NCBI RefSeq assembly: GCF_003337555.1
Contig: NZ_QPJK01000005.1
Span: forward strand, 124,001-188,000
Source of the DNA: Pseudorhodoferax soli
Lineage (GTDB): Bacteria > Pseudomonadota > Gammaproteobacteria > Burkholderiales > Burkholderiaceae_C
Reading direction: 5' to 3'
Length of the DNA: 64,000 nucleotides
Shown one piece after another: positions 35,981 to 44,880 of this stretch (its first letter is position 1; each line of letters starts with the position of its first letter). The notes beneath the pieces were generated by a model, which saw only the letters and a program-made list of their open reading frames with translations, made no database searches and had not been told where the DNA came from. Both the position numbers and the translations under genes were made by a program.

Positions 35981-37157
35981 GGGCGGAGCGGGTGGCGCGG
36001 GCCCCGAGCGGCCCATGCGCATCCTGGTGGTCGACGACCTCGAACTCAACCGCGACCTGTTGGTGCGCCGCCTCGCGCGGCTGGGCCATGCCACCGGCAC
36101 CGCCAACAACGGCCGCGATGCGCTGGCGCAGCTGCGCGCACAGGACTGGGACCTGGTGCTGCTGGACATCACCATGCCCGAGATGGACGGCTACACCGCG
36201 CTGCAGCAGATCCGCGCCGATGCGCGGCTCGCCCAGCTGCCGGTGGTGATGGTCTCGGCCATCGACGAGACCGACAGCGTGGTGCGCTGCCTGGAGCTGG
36301 GCGCGGACGACTACGTCTCCAAGCCCTTCAACCCGGTGGTGCTGCAGGCGCGCATCGAATCCTCGCTGGCCAAGAAGCGGCTGCAGGACCACAGGAGCCA
36401 GCTGCTCGCGGCGCTCTCGCGCGAGCTGCAGATCGGCCAGCGCATCCAGCTGGGCTTCCTGCCGGCGCAGCTGCCGCAGTTGGCCGGCTGGTCGCTGGGC
36501 GCCAGCTGCGTGCCGGCGCGCCAGGTCGGCGGCGATTTCTACGACGCCTACGTGCTGCCCACGGGCGCGGTGGCGATGCTGGTGGCCGATGTGTGCGACA
36601 AGGGCGTGGGCGCGGCGCTGTACATGGCGCTGTTCCGCACGCTGCTGCGTGCGGTGGCCAGCCACACCGTCGCAGCGGAAACGCCGCAGGCCACGCTGGT
36701 GCGCAGCGTGGCCTTCACCAACGACTACATCGCCAACGTGCATGGCCACGAGAACATGTTCGCCACGCTGTTCTTCGCGCTGCTGGAGCCGGGCAGCGGG
36801 CAGCTGCACTACCTCAACGCCGGCCACGAGGCGCCGTTCCTGTGCCAGCACGCGGGCGGCGAGATGGAGCGGCTCGGCACCACCGGGCCGGCCGTGGGGC
36901 TGATGGCGGGCAAGCGCTGCACGGTGCGTTCGCTCTCGCTGGAGCCCGGCGCCCGGCTGTTGCTCTACACCGACGGCGCCACCGAGGCGCGTGGCCCGTC
37001 GGGCACCTTCGGCGAGGAAGCGCTGGTGCGCGCGCTGGCCGCTCCGGCGGTCGGCGCCCAGCCACTGGTCGACGGCGTGTGCGCGGCATTGGCGGCCCAT
37101 GTCGGCGGCTTCGAGGCGCACGACGACGTGACACTGTTCGGCCTGGTGCGCGAATGA
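35949..37157 (+). CDS. Receiver-PP2C (SpoIIE/RsbU-type) phosphatase
   Basis: A 402-residue protein: receiver domain (ILVVDDLELNRDLLVRRLAR, phospho-acceptor Asp73 in LLDITMPEMDG, Lys in VSKPFNP), a short coiled linker (RELQIGQRIQLGFLPAQLPQ) and a SpoIIE-type PP2C domain with VGGDFYDAY, VADVCDKGVGAALYMAL, LNAGHEAP and LLLYTDGATEAR. The metal-binding acidic residues are present. It should dephosphorylate the STAS protein when its receiver is phosphorylated by an island kinase. The start at 35949 overlaps the patatin gene; Met23 (36015) is an alternative. Confidence 0.93.
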   Translation: MPTASALPSPEGGAGGAGPERPMRILVVDDLELNRDLLVRRLARLGHATGTANNGRDALAQLRAQDWDLVLLDITMPEMDGYTALQQIRADARLAQLPVVMVSAIDETDSVVRCLELGADDYVSKPFNPVVLQARIESSLAKKRLQDHRSQLLAALSRELQIGQRIQLGFLPAQLPQLAGWSLGASCVPARQVGGDFYDAYVLPTGAVAMLVADVCDKGVGAALYMALFRTLLRAVASHTVAAETPQATLVRSVAFTNDYIANVHGHENMFATLFFALLEPGSGQLHYLNAGHEAPFLCQHAGGEMERLGTTGPAVGLMAGKRCTVRSLSLEPGARLLLYTDGATEARGPSGTFGEEALVRALAAPAVGAQPLVDGVCAALAAHVGGFEAHDDVTLFGLVRE

Positions 37158-37221
37158 AGCAGCGCAGCGCGGCCGGCGAGGACGGTCGCCGACCAGGCGG
37201 GCCCGACACGCACCCTTGAAT

Positions 37222-37248
37222 GAAAAAAGCCGCTCCTGCGAGCGGCTT
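37222..37248 (-). terminator. Intrinsic terminator after the fasciclin gene
   Basis: AAGCCGCT and AGCGGCTT form an 8-bp stem with a 6-nt loop; on the reverse strand it is followed by TTTTTC. It lies 60 bp past the fasciclin stop and can also slow transcripts leaving the signalling island. Confidence 0.8.
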
Positions 37249-37307
37249 GTGCGTTGCCGGCTGCAATGGCGCGGTGCGTCTGTGCACCCGCGCCACCGGC
37301 AGCGCCC

Positions 37308-37862
37308 TTACTTGGGCAACAGCACCTTGTCGACGACGTGGATCACGCCGTTGGACTGCATGACGTCGGCGATGGTCACGGTCGCCGTCCCGCCCTTCTC
37401 GTCGGTGACCATCACCTTGCCGCCGCTGGCCTTGGCCGTCAGGGTGCCGCCGGCGACGGTCTTGAGCGAAGCCGAGCCCTTGCCGTCCTCGATCATCTTC
37501 ACCAGCGACTTGGCGTCCACCTTGCCCGGCACGACGTGGTAGGTCAGGATGCCGGTCAGCATGCCCTTGTTCTCCGGCTTGAGCAGGGTGTCGACCGTGC
37601 CTGCGGGCAGGGCGGCGAATGCGGCGTTCGTGGGCGCGAACACGGTGAACGGGCCCGGGCCCTTCAAGGTGTCCACCAGGCCGGCTGCCTTGACTGCGGC
37701 CACCAGGGTGGTGTGGTCCTTGGAGTTGACGGCGTTGTCGATGATGTCCTTGGTGGGCAGCATCGGTGCGCCGCCGACGGTGACCTGGGCGAAGGCGTTG
37801 ACTGCACCGACCGACAGCACGGTCGCAAGAGCGATCGAAGCGAGTTTGGAAAAGCGTTGCAT
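37308..37862 (-). CDS. Secreted fasciclin (FAS1)-domain protein
   Basis: A 184-residue exported protein. The signal peptide ([20 protein letters not shown]) is cut after AFA, leaving one FAS1 domain: [53 protein letters not shown] and the closing [13 protein letters not shown]. Single-FAS1 proteins are periplasmic or surface adhesion-like factors of poorly known role, often under ECF sigma control. Start at 37862; the frame to 37907 adds no signal-like residues. A hairpin (GCGCCACC/GGTGGCGC, 37924-37946) lies upstream of its promoter region. Confidence 0.92.
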   Translation of the reverse strand: MQRFSKLASIALATVLSVGAVNAFAQVTVGGAPMLPTKDIIDNAVNSKDHTTLVAAVKAAGLVDTLKGPGPFTVFAPTNAAFAALPAGTVDTLLKPENKGMLTGILTYHVVPGKVDAKSLVKMIEDGKGSASLKTVAGGTLTAKASGGKVMVTDEKGGTATVTIADVMQSNGVIHVVDKVLLPK

Positions 37863-38006
37863 GGGGTCTCCTGTTGCAATGGCCGCCGCGGAGATGCGCG
37901 GCTGCACTGCACTTACGCGCCCTGCGCCACCGTGGATTGGTGGCGCCGTGCAATCGACTGCGATGCGCGATCACGTCCTACAAAACGGGACATGCCGGAG
38001 GGCCGG

Positions 38007-38031
38007 TCGAGAGGCGGACACGGCCTCTCGA
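38007..38031 (-). terminator. Hairpin after the large lipoprotein gene
   Basis: TCGAGAGGC and GCCTCTCGA form a perfect 9-bp stem around 7 nt, 16 bp past the lipoprotein stop. It has no T-run, so it may end transcription only with help or act as an RNA 3' stabiliser. Confidence 0.4.
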
Positions 38032-38046
38032 TCCTGCCGCGGCCCC

Positions 38047-39825
38047 TCACGGTGCGGGCTTGTGGAACAGCACCATCTGCGTGTTCACGGTCACGTTCTC
38101 GCTCGCATCGGGATCGCTGCGCGTGGTGAACTCCTTGGTGGCCATCACGTCGCCCCCGACGATGCGCCAGTTGCGGATCGCCATGGCCAGCGTCGGGTCG
38201 GCGAAGGGCTCGATCCAGGTCGGGTAGCCCGCGGTGACCCAGCTCTCGTAGTCGCTGGAGGTGGAAGGCTGGTCGCAGCCCGCGGGATCGCGCGGCGCGC
38301 GCAGCGTCACGCTGTAGCCCGATCCCAGGCCGGTGGGCGCCACCGCAGGCGTCAGGTAGAAATCGGCCACCTCGGCGCGCTGCGCCACGCCGCCCTGGCG
38401 CGCGGTGAAGCCCAGGGCGCCCCACACGGTCGCATCGACCGGTGCCGTGCTGTTGACCGAGGCGCAGGTGTGCGGATAGGCCACGCTGTAGCCGCTGGAG
38501 ACGAGCGGCAAGGCCGCAGGCGAGGTGGCCACGTAGGAGCCACCGCTCTCGTAGAAGGCGATGCCCATGTTGAAGGGCAGCAGCACGCGCGCGCTGACGT
38601 TCTCCCGCACGGTGTGGGCGTCCACGCCCGAGCCCTCGCTCAGCACCATCTGCGAATCGATCTGCAGTTCGAAGTTCAGGCACTTGGCCGTGGCGGCCTC
38701 GGCATCCTGCAGCCAGGCCGGGTCGGCCACGCCGGGGCTGCCGGCCAGGCCCAGCAGCTGGGCCTGCCGCGACAGTCCCAGGTAGTAGGGCAGCATGCGC
38801 GTGATGATGTGCTCGTCGCGGCACAGCGCGTACTCCTCGCGCGTGCAGGCGGCGGTGGCCTGGGCCATGAGGTCGCCGTACAGCGCGCTCTGGCTGTAGG
38901 CGTCGTCCGGGTAGCCCAGCAGCTGGCGCTGGCGGCTGCGCCCCAGCACGGTCTGGATGGCGAGCCGGCCGGCCGCGCAGCTGCTGCCGGCGGCTGCGAT
39001 GCGCGGCTTGAGCACCTCCTCGTCGTAGGCCGCGAAGATGTCGTCCAGGTTAAGCTGGGCCTGCGTCTGGCCCAGCAGCTGGCGCTGGCGTTCCTGCAGC
39101 AGCCGCTCGGCCGTGAGGCTTTGCAGCCGGGACTCGGCATCGCCGCCCAGGCGGTGGCGAGCAGGCTCCAGCGTGGCGTTGGTGCCCTGGCGCGCCAGCA
39201 GCAGCGCGTAGCCGCTGAAGTGCAGCAGCTTGAGGTTGACCTCGCGTGTGCTCGGGTCGAGTGCGGCCAGGGCCACGGTGTTGTCCGCGCCGCTCCAGCC
39301 GATCGGCAGCTGGCGTTCGATGGGCACGCTGGCGCCGGGTGGCGGCGTGATGGCCAGCGTCACGTGGTTGGTGAACCGGGCCCCCTCCGGGCCGAGCTGC
39401 ACACCGTAGGCGGCATCGCTGGCCAGCCCCTCGACGGCCAGGCTGGCCAGCGGCGTGAGGCTGATGTCGGTGGGCTCCGTCAGCGCATTGGCCGGCACCG
39501 TGAGCGTGTAGACCGCGCCGTCGGCACCGGTGACCGACAGCGTGCCGCCGTCCAGCGGCACGCGCTGGGTGACGGTGCGCGCCGTGTCTGCGCTCAGCGT
39601 GGCGCGCATCGGGTTGGCGTCGACGGTGATGGCGGCCGAGCCGGTGCCGGTGCCGGTGCCCGGCCCTGGGCTTTCTGCCGCAGCGCCGTCGTCCCCGTCG
39701 CCGCCACCGCCACCGCCGCAAGCCGCGAGCACGGCCACGGCCAGGCCGATGGCGGCGCGCTGCAGCCAGGCGTGGCGGGAAGGGTGGGCAGGCCGGGTGC
39801 GGGCCTCGTCGGCGGCATGGTGCAT
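38047..39825 (-). CDS. Large outer lipoprotein of unknown function
   Basis: A 592-residue protein with a basic start, hydrophobic core and lipobox LAAC followed by a run of six glycines and an Asp/Gly/Thr/Pro-rich linker. This is a common tether for surface lipoproteins. Residues about 90-210 read like an Ig/cadherin-type beta domain (TLSVTGADGAVYTLTVPANA, TEPTDISLTPLASLAVEG). The middle holds three RQxQLLG motifs about 70 residues apart (ERQRQLLGQ, SRQRQLLGY, SRQAQLLGL). The C-terminal half is beta-rich with scattered cysteines. I do not recognise the family. GGAGG precedes the ATG at 39825. The 158 bp upstream contain no gene. Confidence 0.8.
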   Translation of the reverse strand: MHHAADEARTRPAHPSRHAWLQRAAIGLAVAVLAACGGGGGGDGDDGAAAESPGPGTGTGTGSAAITVDANPMRATLSADTARTVTQRVPLDGGTLSVTGADGAVYTLTVPANALTEPTDISLTPLASLAVEGLASDAAYGVQLGPEGARFTNHVTLAITPPPGASVPIERQLPIGWSGADNTVALAALDPSTREVNLKLLHFSGYALLLARQGTNATLEPARHRLGGDAESRLQSLTAERLLQERQRQLLGQTQAQLNLDDIFAAYDEEVLKPRIAAAGSSCAAGRLAIQTVLGRSRQRQLLGYPDDAYSQSALYGDLMAQATAACTREEYALCRDEHIITRMLPYYLGLSRQAQLLGLAGSPGVADPAWLQDAEAATAKCLNFELQIDSQMVLSEGSGVDAHTVRENVSARVLLPFNMGIAFYESGGSYVATSPAALPLVSSGYSVAYPHTCASVNSTAPVDATVWGALGFTARQGGVAQRAEVADFYLTPAVAPTGLGSGYSVTLRAPRDPAGCDQPSTSSDYESWVTAGYPTWIEPFADPTLAMAIRNWRIVGGDVMATKEFTTRSDPDASENVTVNTQMVLFHKPAP

Positions 39826-39983
39826 GGAACCTCCGTGTGGGTGCCGTCGGCGAACGCCGAAGCGCATGCAGCATAGGCAGCGCCGCGCCCGGCAGACAGT
39901 GTCCCGAGTCATGCCGCGCAGGCCGCTGCGCCGCGCCAGGAGGTCAGGGAGGCGGAGCTGCGCCCGGCTGCCGCCTGGTGCGG

Positions 39984-41252
39984 TCAGTGCGCAGCGCTGC
40001 CCGGGGCGGGCGCATCGGCGGCGTGGCGCAGCGTGTACAGGCCCACATCCACGCGCCCGCTGCGAAAGCCGGCCTCGCAGTAGCAGAGGTAGTACTCCCA
40101 CAGCCGCTTGAAGCGCTGGTCGAAGCCCTGGGCGGCGATGGCCGGCCAGGCCGCGAGGAAGCGCCTGCGCCATTCGACCAGCGTGGCCGCGTAGCTGTCG
40201 CCGAACAGCAGTTCGGTCTGCAGCACCAGGCCGGCGCGTGCCGCCTGTTCGCGCAGCGCGGTGGGCGAGGGCAGCATGCCGCCCGGGAAGATGCAGCGCT
40301 GGATGAAGTCGGCGCCGCTGCGGTAGCCCTCGAAGTGCGCATCGGCGATCGTGATGGCCTGCAGCACCACATGGCCACCCGGCGCCAGGCGCTCGCGCAG
40401 CGTGGCGAAGTAGGTGGGCCACCAGGCCTCGCCCACGGCCTCGACCATCTCAATGGAGACGATGCGCGCGTAGCGGCCCTGCACGTCGCGGTAGTCCTGC
40501 AGGCGCAGGTCCAGCTGGCGCGCGCAGCCTTCGGACACCGCGCGCTGGCGCGCGAAGGCCAGCTGCTCGGTCGACAGCGTGAGCCCCGTCACGTGCGCAC
40601 CGCGGCGCTGCGCCAGGGCGAGCGCGAGCGCGCCCCAGCCGCAGCCGATTTCCAGCACCCCGCCGCCAGGCGGCGCATCGACCAGCGCGACGATGCGGTC
40701 CAGCCGCGCGGCCTGCGCTTCCTCGAGCGAGGCGTCGGGCCGCAGGTACAGCGCGCTGGAGTACAGCATGCTGGCATCCAGCCACTGGGCGTAGAAGTCA
40801 TTGCCCAGGTCGTAGTGGAAGGCGATGTTGTCGCGGCTGCCGCGCCGCGTGTTGGCGCGGCGCAGGTGGGCCAGCCGGGCCAGCTTGCGCGCCCAGGCCT
40901 TGCCCTGCAGCCGCGTGCCGGCCTGCTGGTCGTTGGCCGCGCCGAACTGCAGCAGCGCCACCAGGTCGGGCGTGGACCAATCGCCATCGCGCCAGGAGCG
41001 CGCCAGGCCCAGGTCGCCCTCGGCGGCCAAGCGCAGCAGCGGGCGCCAGCGGTGCAGCACGAGCTGGGCGTGGGGGCCGGGCGCGGCGCCGCGTGCCAGC
41101 AGGCGCTCGCCGTGCGGCAACACCACCGTGAGTTCACCGCAGGCCAGGTCGGCCAGTTGGCTGCGCAGGGCCTGGCGCAGCAGGCGTTGCAGCAAGGTTG
41201 CAGGCGTGCTGGGCGCGGCAGCGTGGGGCAGCAGGTCGGTGGCAGGCTTCAT
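39984..41252 (-). CDS. Cyclopropane-fatty-acid-synthase-like methyltransferase 1
   Basis: A 422-residue SAM-dependent enzyme of the CFA synthase family. An N-terminal domain (about 120 residues) precedes NIAFHYDLGNDFYAQWLDAS, the SAM site VLEIGCGWGALALALAQRRG, and IVSIEMVEAVGEAWWPTYF and FIQRCIFPGGMLPSP, which includes the conserved catalytic region. It methylates unsaturated acyl chains of membrane lipids. It is the last gene of a flavin oxidase-DUF1365-CFA operon next to rpoE-chrR, a set that in Rhodobacter belongs to the singlet-oxygen regulon. The start at 41252 overlaps the DUF1365 stop. Confidence 0.92.
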   Translation of the reverse strand: MKPATDLLPHAAAPSTPATLLQRLLRQALRSQLADLACGELTVVLPHGERLLARGAAPGPHAQLVLHRWRPLLRLAAEGDLGLARSWRDGDWSTPDLVALLQFGAANDQQAGTRLQGKAWARKLARLAHLRRANTRRGSRDNIAFHYDLGNDFYAQWLDASMLYSSALYLRPDASLEEAQAARLDRIVALVDAPPGGGVLEIGCGWGALALALAQRRGAHVTGLTLSTEQLAFARQRAVSEGCARQLDLRLQDYRDVQGRYARIVSIEMVEAVGEAWWPTYFATLRERLAPGGHVVLQAITIADAHFEGYRSGADFIQRCIFPGGMLPSPTALREQAARAGLVLQTELLFGDSYAATLVEWRRRFLAAWPAIAAQGFDQRFKRLWEYYLCYCEAGFRSGRVDVGLYTLRHAADAPAPGSAAH

Positions 41253-42037
41253 GGGGTGTGGTCGGGCGAAGGGCGGGTGGCGAAGCTGACGGGCTCGGCC
41301 GGGGCGGGCGGGCGGGGGTGTAGGCGCGCACCCTTGCACCACAGCTGCAGCGCCTCCCAGTGGATGGCGGCGATCACCTTGAACGTGAGCAGCGGGTGCG
41401 TGCAGAAGGCGCGCAGCAGCGCGCCGTCGGTGAGCGGGCGTCGCCGCGCGTCCAGCCGCGCGAGCAGCACGGCGCCCTGGGCATCGTGGGTCTGCACGCC
41501 GATGGACAGCTGCTCGCCCGGCGGCCGCACGCGGAAGCGGTAGTGCATGTCCAGCGGCAGGAACGGCGAGACGTGCATGCGCTTGTCGCAGCGCTGGTTG
41601 ACCCAGGCGCTGTCCTGCGCGGGATCGACCGGAATCAGGTAGCTGTGCCGTTCGCCGAAGGTGTTGTTGACCTCGTACAGGATGGCCTGCAGCGCACCCG
41701 CCGGCGCGTGGCAGAAGTAAACCGCGAGCGGGTTGAAGGCATAGCCGAGGATGCGCGGCATCGCCAGCAGGCGGATCGCGCCGCCCACGGGCAGGCCGGC
41801 CGCGCGCAACTGGCGTTCCACATGGGCGCGCGGGCCCTCGGGCTCGCCGGCGCCGTGGTCGCGCCGGTGGAAGCTGAACAGGTTGAAGCGGTCCAGCGAG
41901 AACAGCCGCAGCCGGGCGGCCAGGGCCGGCAGCTCGTCCAGGTCCAGCAGCAGCGAGAACACGCGGTAGCGCAGGCGGTGGCGCAGCGGGCGCAGCCGCT
42001 GGTGCGAGACCACGCCGGTGTACAGCGCGCTGCTCAT
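41249..42037 (-). CDS. DUF1365-family protein
   Basis: A 262-residue protein with the DUF1365 pattern: YTGVVSHQRLRPLRHRLRYR at the start, AMPRILGYAFNPLAVYFC, LYEVNNTFGERHSYLIP and DMHYRFRVRPPGEQLSIGVQ. The family is nearly always coupled to a flavin amine oxidase and a CFA-like methyltransferase and is implicated in fatty-acid modification; the reaction is not known to me. Both ends overlap neighbouring genes by 4 bp, a tightly coupled three-gene operon. The C-terminal 40 residues are Pro/Ala-rich. Confidence 0.93.
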   Translation of the reverse strand: MSSALYTGVVSHQRLRPLRHRLRYRVFSLLLDLDELPALAARLRLFSLDRFNLFSFHRRDHGAGEPEGPRAHVERQLRAAGLPVGGAIRLLAMPRILGYAFNPLAVYFCHAPAGALQAILYEVNNTFGERHSYLIPVDPAQDSAWVNQRCDKRMHVSPFLPLDMHYRFRVRPPGEQLSIGVQTHDAQGAVLLARLDARRRPLTDGALLRAFCTHPLLTFKVIAAIHWEALQLWCKGARLHPRPPAPAEPVSFATRPSPDHTP

Positions 42038-43395
42038 GCGGCGACGGCGCCGGACAGGACGATGCGGCCGGATTCGTTGGCCACGTTCCAGGGGCGGCGC
42101 ACGCCGCCCAGGGCCTCGGCCACGGCCAGGCCGGCCTGCAGCCCGTCCTCGTGGAAGCCGGCGCCGAAGTAGGCGCCGCAGAACCAGCTGCGCCGCTGGC
42201 CCTGCAGCGACCACAGCCGGGCCTGCGCACGCAGCGCCTCGGCATCGAACACCGGATGCGCGTAGACCTCGGTGCGCACCAGGTGTTCGGGCCGCGGCGG
42301 CCGTGGGGGGTTCAGCGTGACGAACAGCGGACGGTCCTTGGCGATGCCCTGCAGCCGGTTCATCCAATAGGTCACGCACAGCGCATCGGGGCGCGCGCGG
42401 TCGGCCAGGTAGTTCCAGGCCGACCAAACGGCGCGGCGCCGCGGCATCAGCGCCGGGTCGCTGTGCAGCACCGCCAGGTTGCGGGTGTAGCCGAAGGCGC
42501 CCAGCAGGTGGCGTTCCTCGCTGCTGGCGTCGGGCAAGAGGCGCAGGGCCTGGTCGGCGTGGCAGGCCAGCACCACCTGGTCGAAGCGCCCGGGGTGCCA
42601 GCCCTCGCGCGTGCGCAGGCGCACGCCTTCGGCATGGCGCTGCACCTCGAGCACGGCGCTGTCCAGGTGCAGGCGCTCGCCGAAACCCTGCGTGAGCGCG
42701 CGCACATAGCTGCGGCTGCCGCCCCGCACGGTGCGCCAGCGCGGCCGGCCGCTCACGCGCAGCAGGCCGTGGTTCTCGCAGAAGCGCACGAAGGCGGCGG
42801 TCGGGTAGCGGCCGACCTGCGCGGCCGGGGTGGACCAGATCGCCGCGGCCATGGGGTACAGGTGGTCTTCGCGCAGCGCGCTGCCGTAGCCGTGCGCGTC
42901 CAGGTATTCGTCCAGCGGCTGCAGGCCCGCTGCGGCAGCGTGGCCTGGGGCCTCGCGGTAAAAGCGCATCAGCTCGCGCAGCATGCGCCAAAAGCGCGGG
43001 CGCAGCAGGTTGCTGCGCTGGGCGAACAGGCCGTTGAGGTTGGTGCCCGCGTACTCGAGCGCGCCGCCGTCCAGGCTCACGCCGAAGGACATGTCGGTCG
43101 CCTGCGTCGCCACGTTCAAATGGGCGAACAGGGCCGTGAGGTTGGGGTAGGCCGGTTCGTTGTAGACGATGAAGCCGGTGTCCACGGGCACGGTTCCGCC
43201 CGGGCCCGGCGCATCGACCGTGTGGCTGTGCCCGCCCGGCCGGCGGTCGGCCTCGAACACATGGACTTCGTGCCGCTGGCCGAGCAGCCAGGCCGCCGAG
43301 AGGCCGGCGATGCCGCTGCCGACCACGGCCACGCGCAGGGGCTGGGTGCCGGCCATGGCGGCCGGTGCAGGTGACGAGGTGTGTGCTGGGCGCAT
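42034..43395 (-). CDS. FAD-dependent amine-oxidase-like oxidoreductase
   Basis: A 453-residue flavoprotein. The Rossmann motif VVGSGIAGLSAAWLLGQRH is followed by FEADRRPGGHSHTVD; DTGFIVYNEPAYPNLTALF and the C-terminal WSLQGQRRSWFCGAYFGAGF are typical of the amine-oxidase-like proteins next to DUF1365. It is thought to oxidise acyl chains before or after methylation. I chose the ATG at 43395, with AAGGA 8 bp upstream; Met14 (MAGTQPLRV) would also work. It is the first gene of its operon and has a candidate ECF-sigma promoter, back to back with that of the sigma gene. Confidence 0.92.
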   Translation of the reverse strand: MRPAHTSSPAPAAMAGTQPLRVAVVGSGIAGLSAAWLLGQRHEVHVFEADRRPGGHSHTVDAPGPGGTVPVDTGFIVYNEPAYPNLTALFAHLNVATQATDMSFGVSLDGGALEYAGTNLNGLFAQRSNLLRPRFWRMLRELMRFYREAPGHAAAAGLQPLDEYLDAHGYGSALREDHLYPMAAAIWSTPAAQVGRYPTAAFVRFCENHGLLRVSGRPRWRTVRGGSRSYVRALTQGFGERLHLDSAVLEVQRHAEGVRLRTREGWHPGRFDQVVLACHADQALRLLPDASSEERHLLGAFGYTRNLAVLHSDPALMPRRRAVWSAWNYLADRARPDALCVTYWMNRLQGIAKDRPLFVTLNPPRPPRPEHLVRTEVYAHPVFDAEALRAQARLWSLQGQRRSWFCGAYFGAGFHEDGLQAGLAVAEALGGVRRPWNVANESGRIVLSGAVAA

Positions 43396-43433
43396 GCGCA
43401 AGATCCTTGGGGGCCTGGGGCCATGTTCTGCGG

Positions 43434-43463
43434 CTTCTACGCGCCCGCAGCCCTTTTGGATCT
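43434..43463 (-). promoter_or_regulatory. Candidate ECF-sigma promoter of the flavin-oxidase operon
   Basis: On the reverse strand AGATCC (43463-43458) and TAGAAG (43439-43434) are separated by exactly 18 bp, one mismatch from the TGATCC -35 of the sigma gene's own promoter. The -10 lies 39 bp before the flavin oxidase start. Confidence 0.55.
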
Positions 43464-43480
43464 GCGCAGGCGGCCCACAG

Positions 43481-43510
43481 TGATCCGATGCGGGGCCCGC
43501 TGCGTAAGAT
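43481..43510 (+). promoter_or_regulatory. RpoE/ChrR-type autoregulatory promoter
   Basis: TGATCC (43481-43486), an 18-bp spacer and TAAGAT (43505-43510) match the promoter recognised by RpoE of the ChrR system in Rhodobacter. It ends 5 bp before the annotated sigma ATG, so the message may be leaderless or translation may start further in. Confidence 0.8.
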
Positions 43511-43515
43511 CGATC

Positions 43516-44193
43516 ATGCACCCCCTGCAGCCCTCTTCATCCGCACCGACGGAGTCCGTCGTGTCCGGGCTGCGTCCCAGCCATCTGTCCATCGTGCCAC
43601 CTCCCGGTTCCCGCAACGCAACGCCCAGCCCCGAGGACCTGGCCGGCTGGGTGCGCGCGGTCGCGCACGCGGGCGACCGCCAGGCCTTCGGCCAGCTGTT
43701 CACCCACTTCGCGCCGCGCATCAAGAGCTACCTGCTGCGTGCCGGCACCGACGACGCGCTGGCCGAAGACCTGGCGCAGGAGACCATGGTCCTGGTGTGG
43801 CGCAAGGCCGCGCTGTTCGATGGCGCCCAGGCCGGCGCCGCCACCTGGGTCTTCACGATCGCACGCAACCTGCGCGTGGACCGGTTCCGCCGCCAGGGCG
43901 GTGCCGCCGCGCTGCAGGCGGACGATGTCGACATCGACGCCCTGGCGCATGCCGCGCCCGAGCCCGCGGCCCAGCTGCACACCCAGCGCATGGAACGCCA
44001 GGTGCAGGCCGCGCTGCGCCAGTTGCCGGCCGAGCAGGCGCTGGTGCTGCAGCTGTCCTACTACGAAGACCAGCCGCATGCGCGCATCGCCGAGCGGCTG
44101 GGCATCCCTCTGGGCACGGTGAAGTCGCGTGTGCGGCTGGCCGTGAACCATTTGCGGCGTCTGCTGGCCGCCTTCGAAGACCCCACGCCATGA
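43516..44193 (+). CDS. rpoE: ECF sigma factor, RpoE/ChrR type
   Basis: A 225-residue sigma-70-family factor. Region 2 has GQLFTHFAPRIKSYLLRAG, LAQETMVLVWRKAALFDGA and TWVFTIARNLRVDRFRRQ. Region 4 has ALRQLPAEQALVLQLSYYED and RIAERLGIPLGTVKSRVRLA. About 45 N-terminal residues are poorly conserved, and the real start could be later than 43516 because the promoter -10 ends just upstream. Coupled by a 4-bp overlap to a ChrR-type anti-sigma gene. By analogy with Rhodobacter it directs the response to singlet oxygen or lipid peroxidation. Confidence 0.93.
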   Translation: MHPLQPSSSAPTESVVSGLRPSHLSIVPPPGSRNATPSPEDLAGWVRAVAHAGDRQAFGQLFTHFAPRIKSYLLRAGTDDALAEDLAQETMVLVWRKAALFDGAQAGAATWVFTIARNLRVDRFRRQGGAAALQADDVDIDALAHAAPEPAAQLHTQRMERQVQAALRQLPAEQALVLQLSYYEDQPHARIAERLGIPLGTVKSRVRLAVNHLRRLLAAFEDPTP

Positions 44194-44852
44194 GTTCCGA
44201 AAGCATCCAACACCATCCCGGCGACGATCTGTTGCTGGCCCTTGCGGCAGGGCAGTTGCCGACCGCGCCCGCGCTGGTGCTGACCGCCCACGTGGAAGGC
44301 TGCGCGCAGTGCCAGGAGCAGCTGCGCGTGCTCGAGGCTGCTGGCGGCGCGCTGCTGCAGGAACTGGCGCCGGCCACGCTGCGCGAGGACGCCTTGGCGC
44401 GCACACTGGCTGCCATCGACACGCCGCGCCCGGCGCCTGCGGCCGTGCCCGTGCGCGGCTTGCCGCCACTGCCGGCCGGCGCCCACTGGCCGGGCGCACT
44501 GGCCGGCTGCCAGATCACGCGGTGGCGCTGGATGGCGCCCGGCATGCGCTACGCGCGGGTGCGCGTGCCGCGTGATCCTTCTGCCAATGTGGTGCTGCTG
44601 CGCATCGCGGCCGGCATGTACCTGGCCCAGCACACGCACAGCGACCGCGAGTTCACGCAGGTGCTGCACGGCAGCTTCCATGACGGCCGCGCCCAGTTCG
44701 GCCCGGGCGACTTCGATGCTGCCGATACGCAGGTGCACCACCAGCCGGTGGTGCAGGCCGGCAGCGAATGCATCTGCCTGGCCTCGATCGAAGGGCGGCT
44801 GGAGTTCGACGGCTGGTTCGCGCGCAGGCTGGGGGCGCTGGTCGGGATGTAG
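44190..44852 (+). CDS. chrR: ChrR-type zinc-binding anti-sigma factor
   Basis: A 220-residue protein with two parts. The anti-sigma domain has His8/9, His34, Cys38 and Cys41 (TAHVEGCAQCQEQL), the zinc set that holds the sigma factor. The C-terminal cupin domain has HTHSDREFTQVLHGSFHDG, GPGDFDAAD and VHHQPVVQAGSECICL, with metal-binding His/Glu. This is the ChrR layout, in which singlet oxygen destabilises the complex and frees the sigma factor. It starts within the sigma stop (4-bp overlap). Confidence 0.93.
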   Translation: MSSESIQHHPGDDLLLALAAGQLPTAPALVLTAHVEGCAQCQEQLRVLEAAGGALLQELAPATLREDALARTLAAIDTPRPAPAAVPVRGLPPLPAGAHWPGALAGCQITRWRWMAPGMRYARVRVPRDPSANVVLLRIAAGMYLAQHTHSDREFTQVLHGSFHDGRAQFGPGDFDAADTQVHHQPVVQAGSECICLASIEGRLEFDGWFARRLGALVGM

Positions 44853-44880
44853 CGGCTGCGGGCTGGCTACCATGCCGGCC

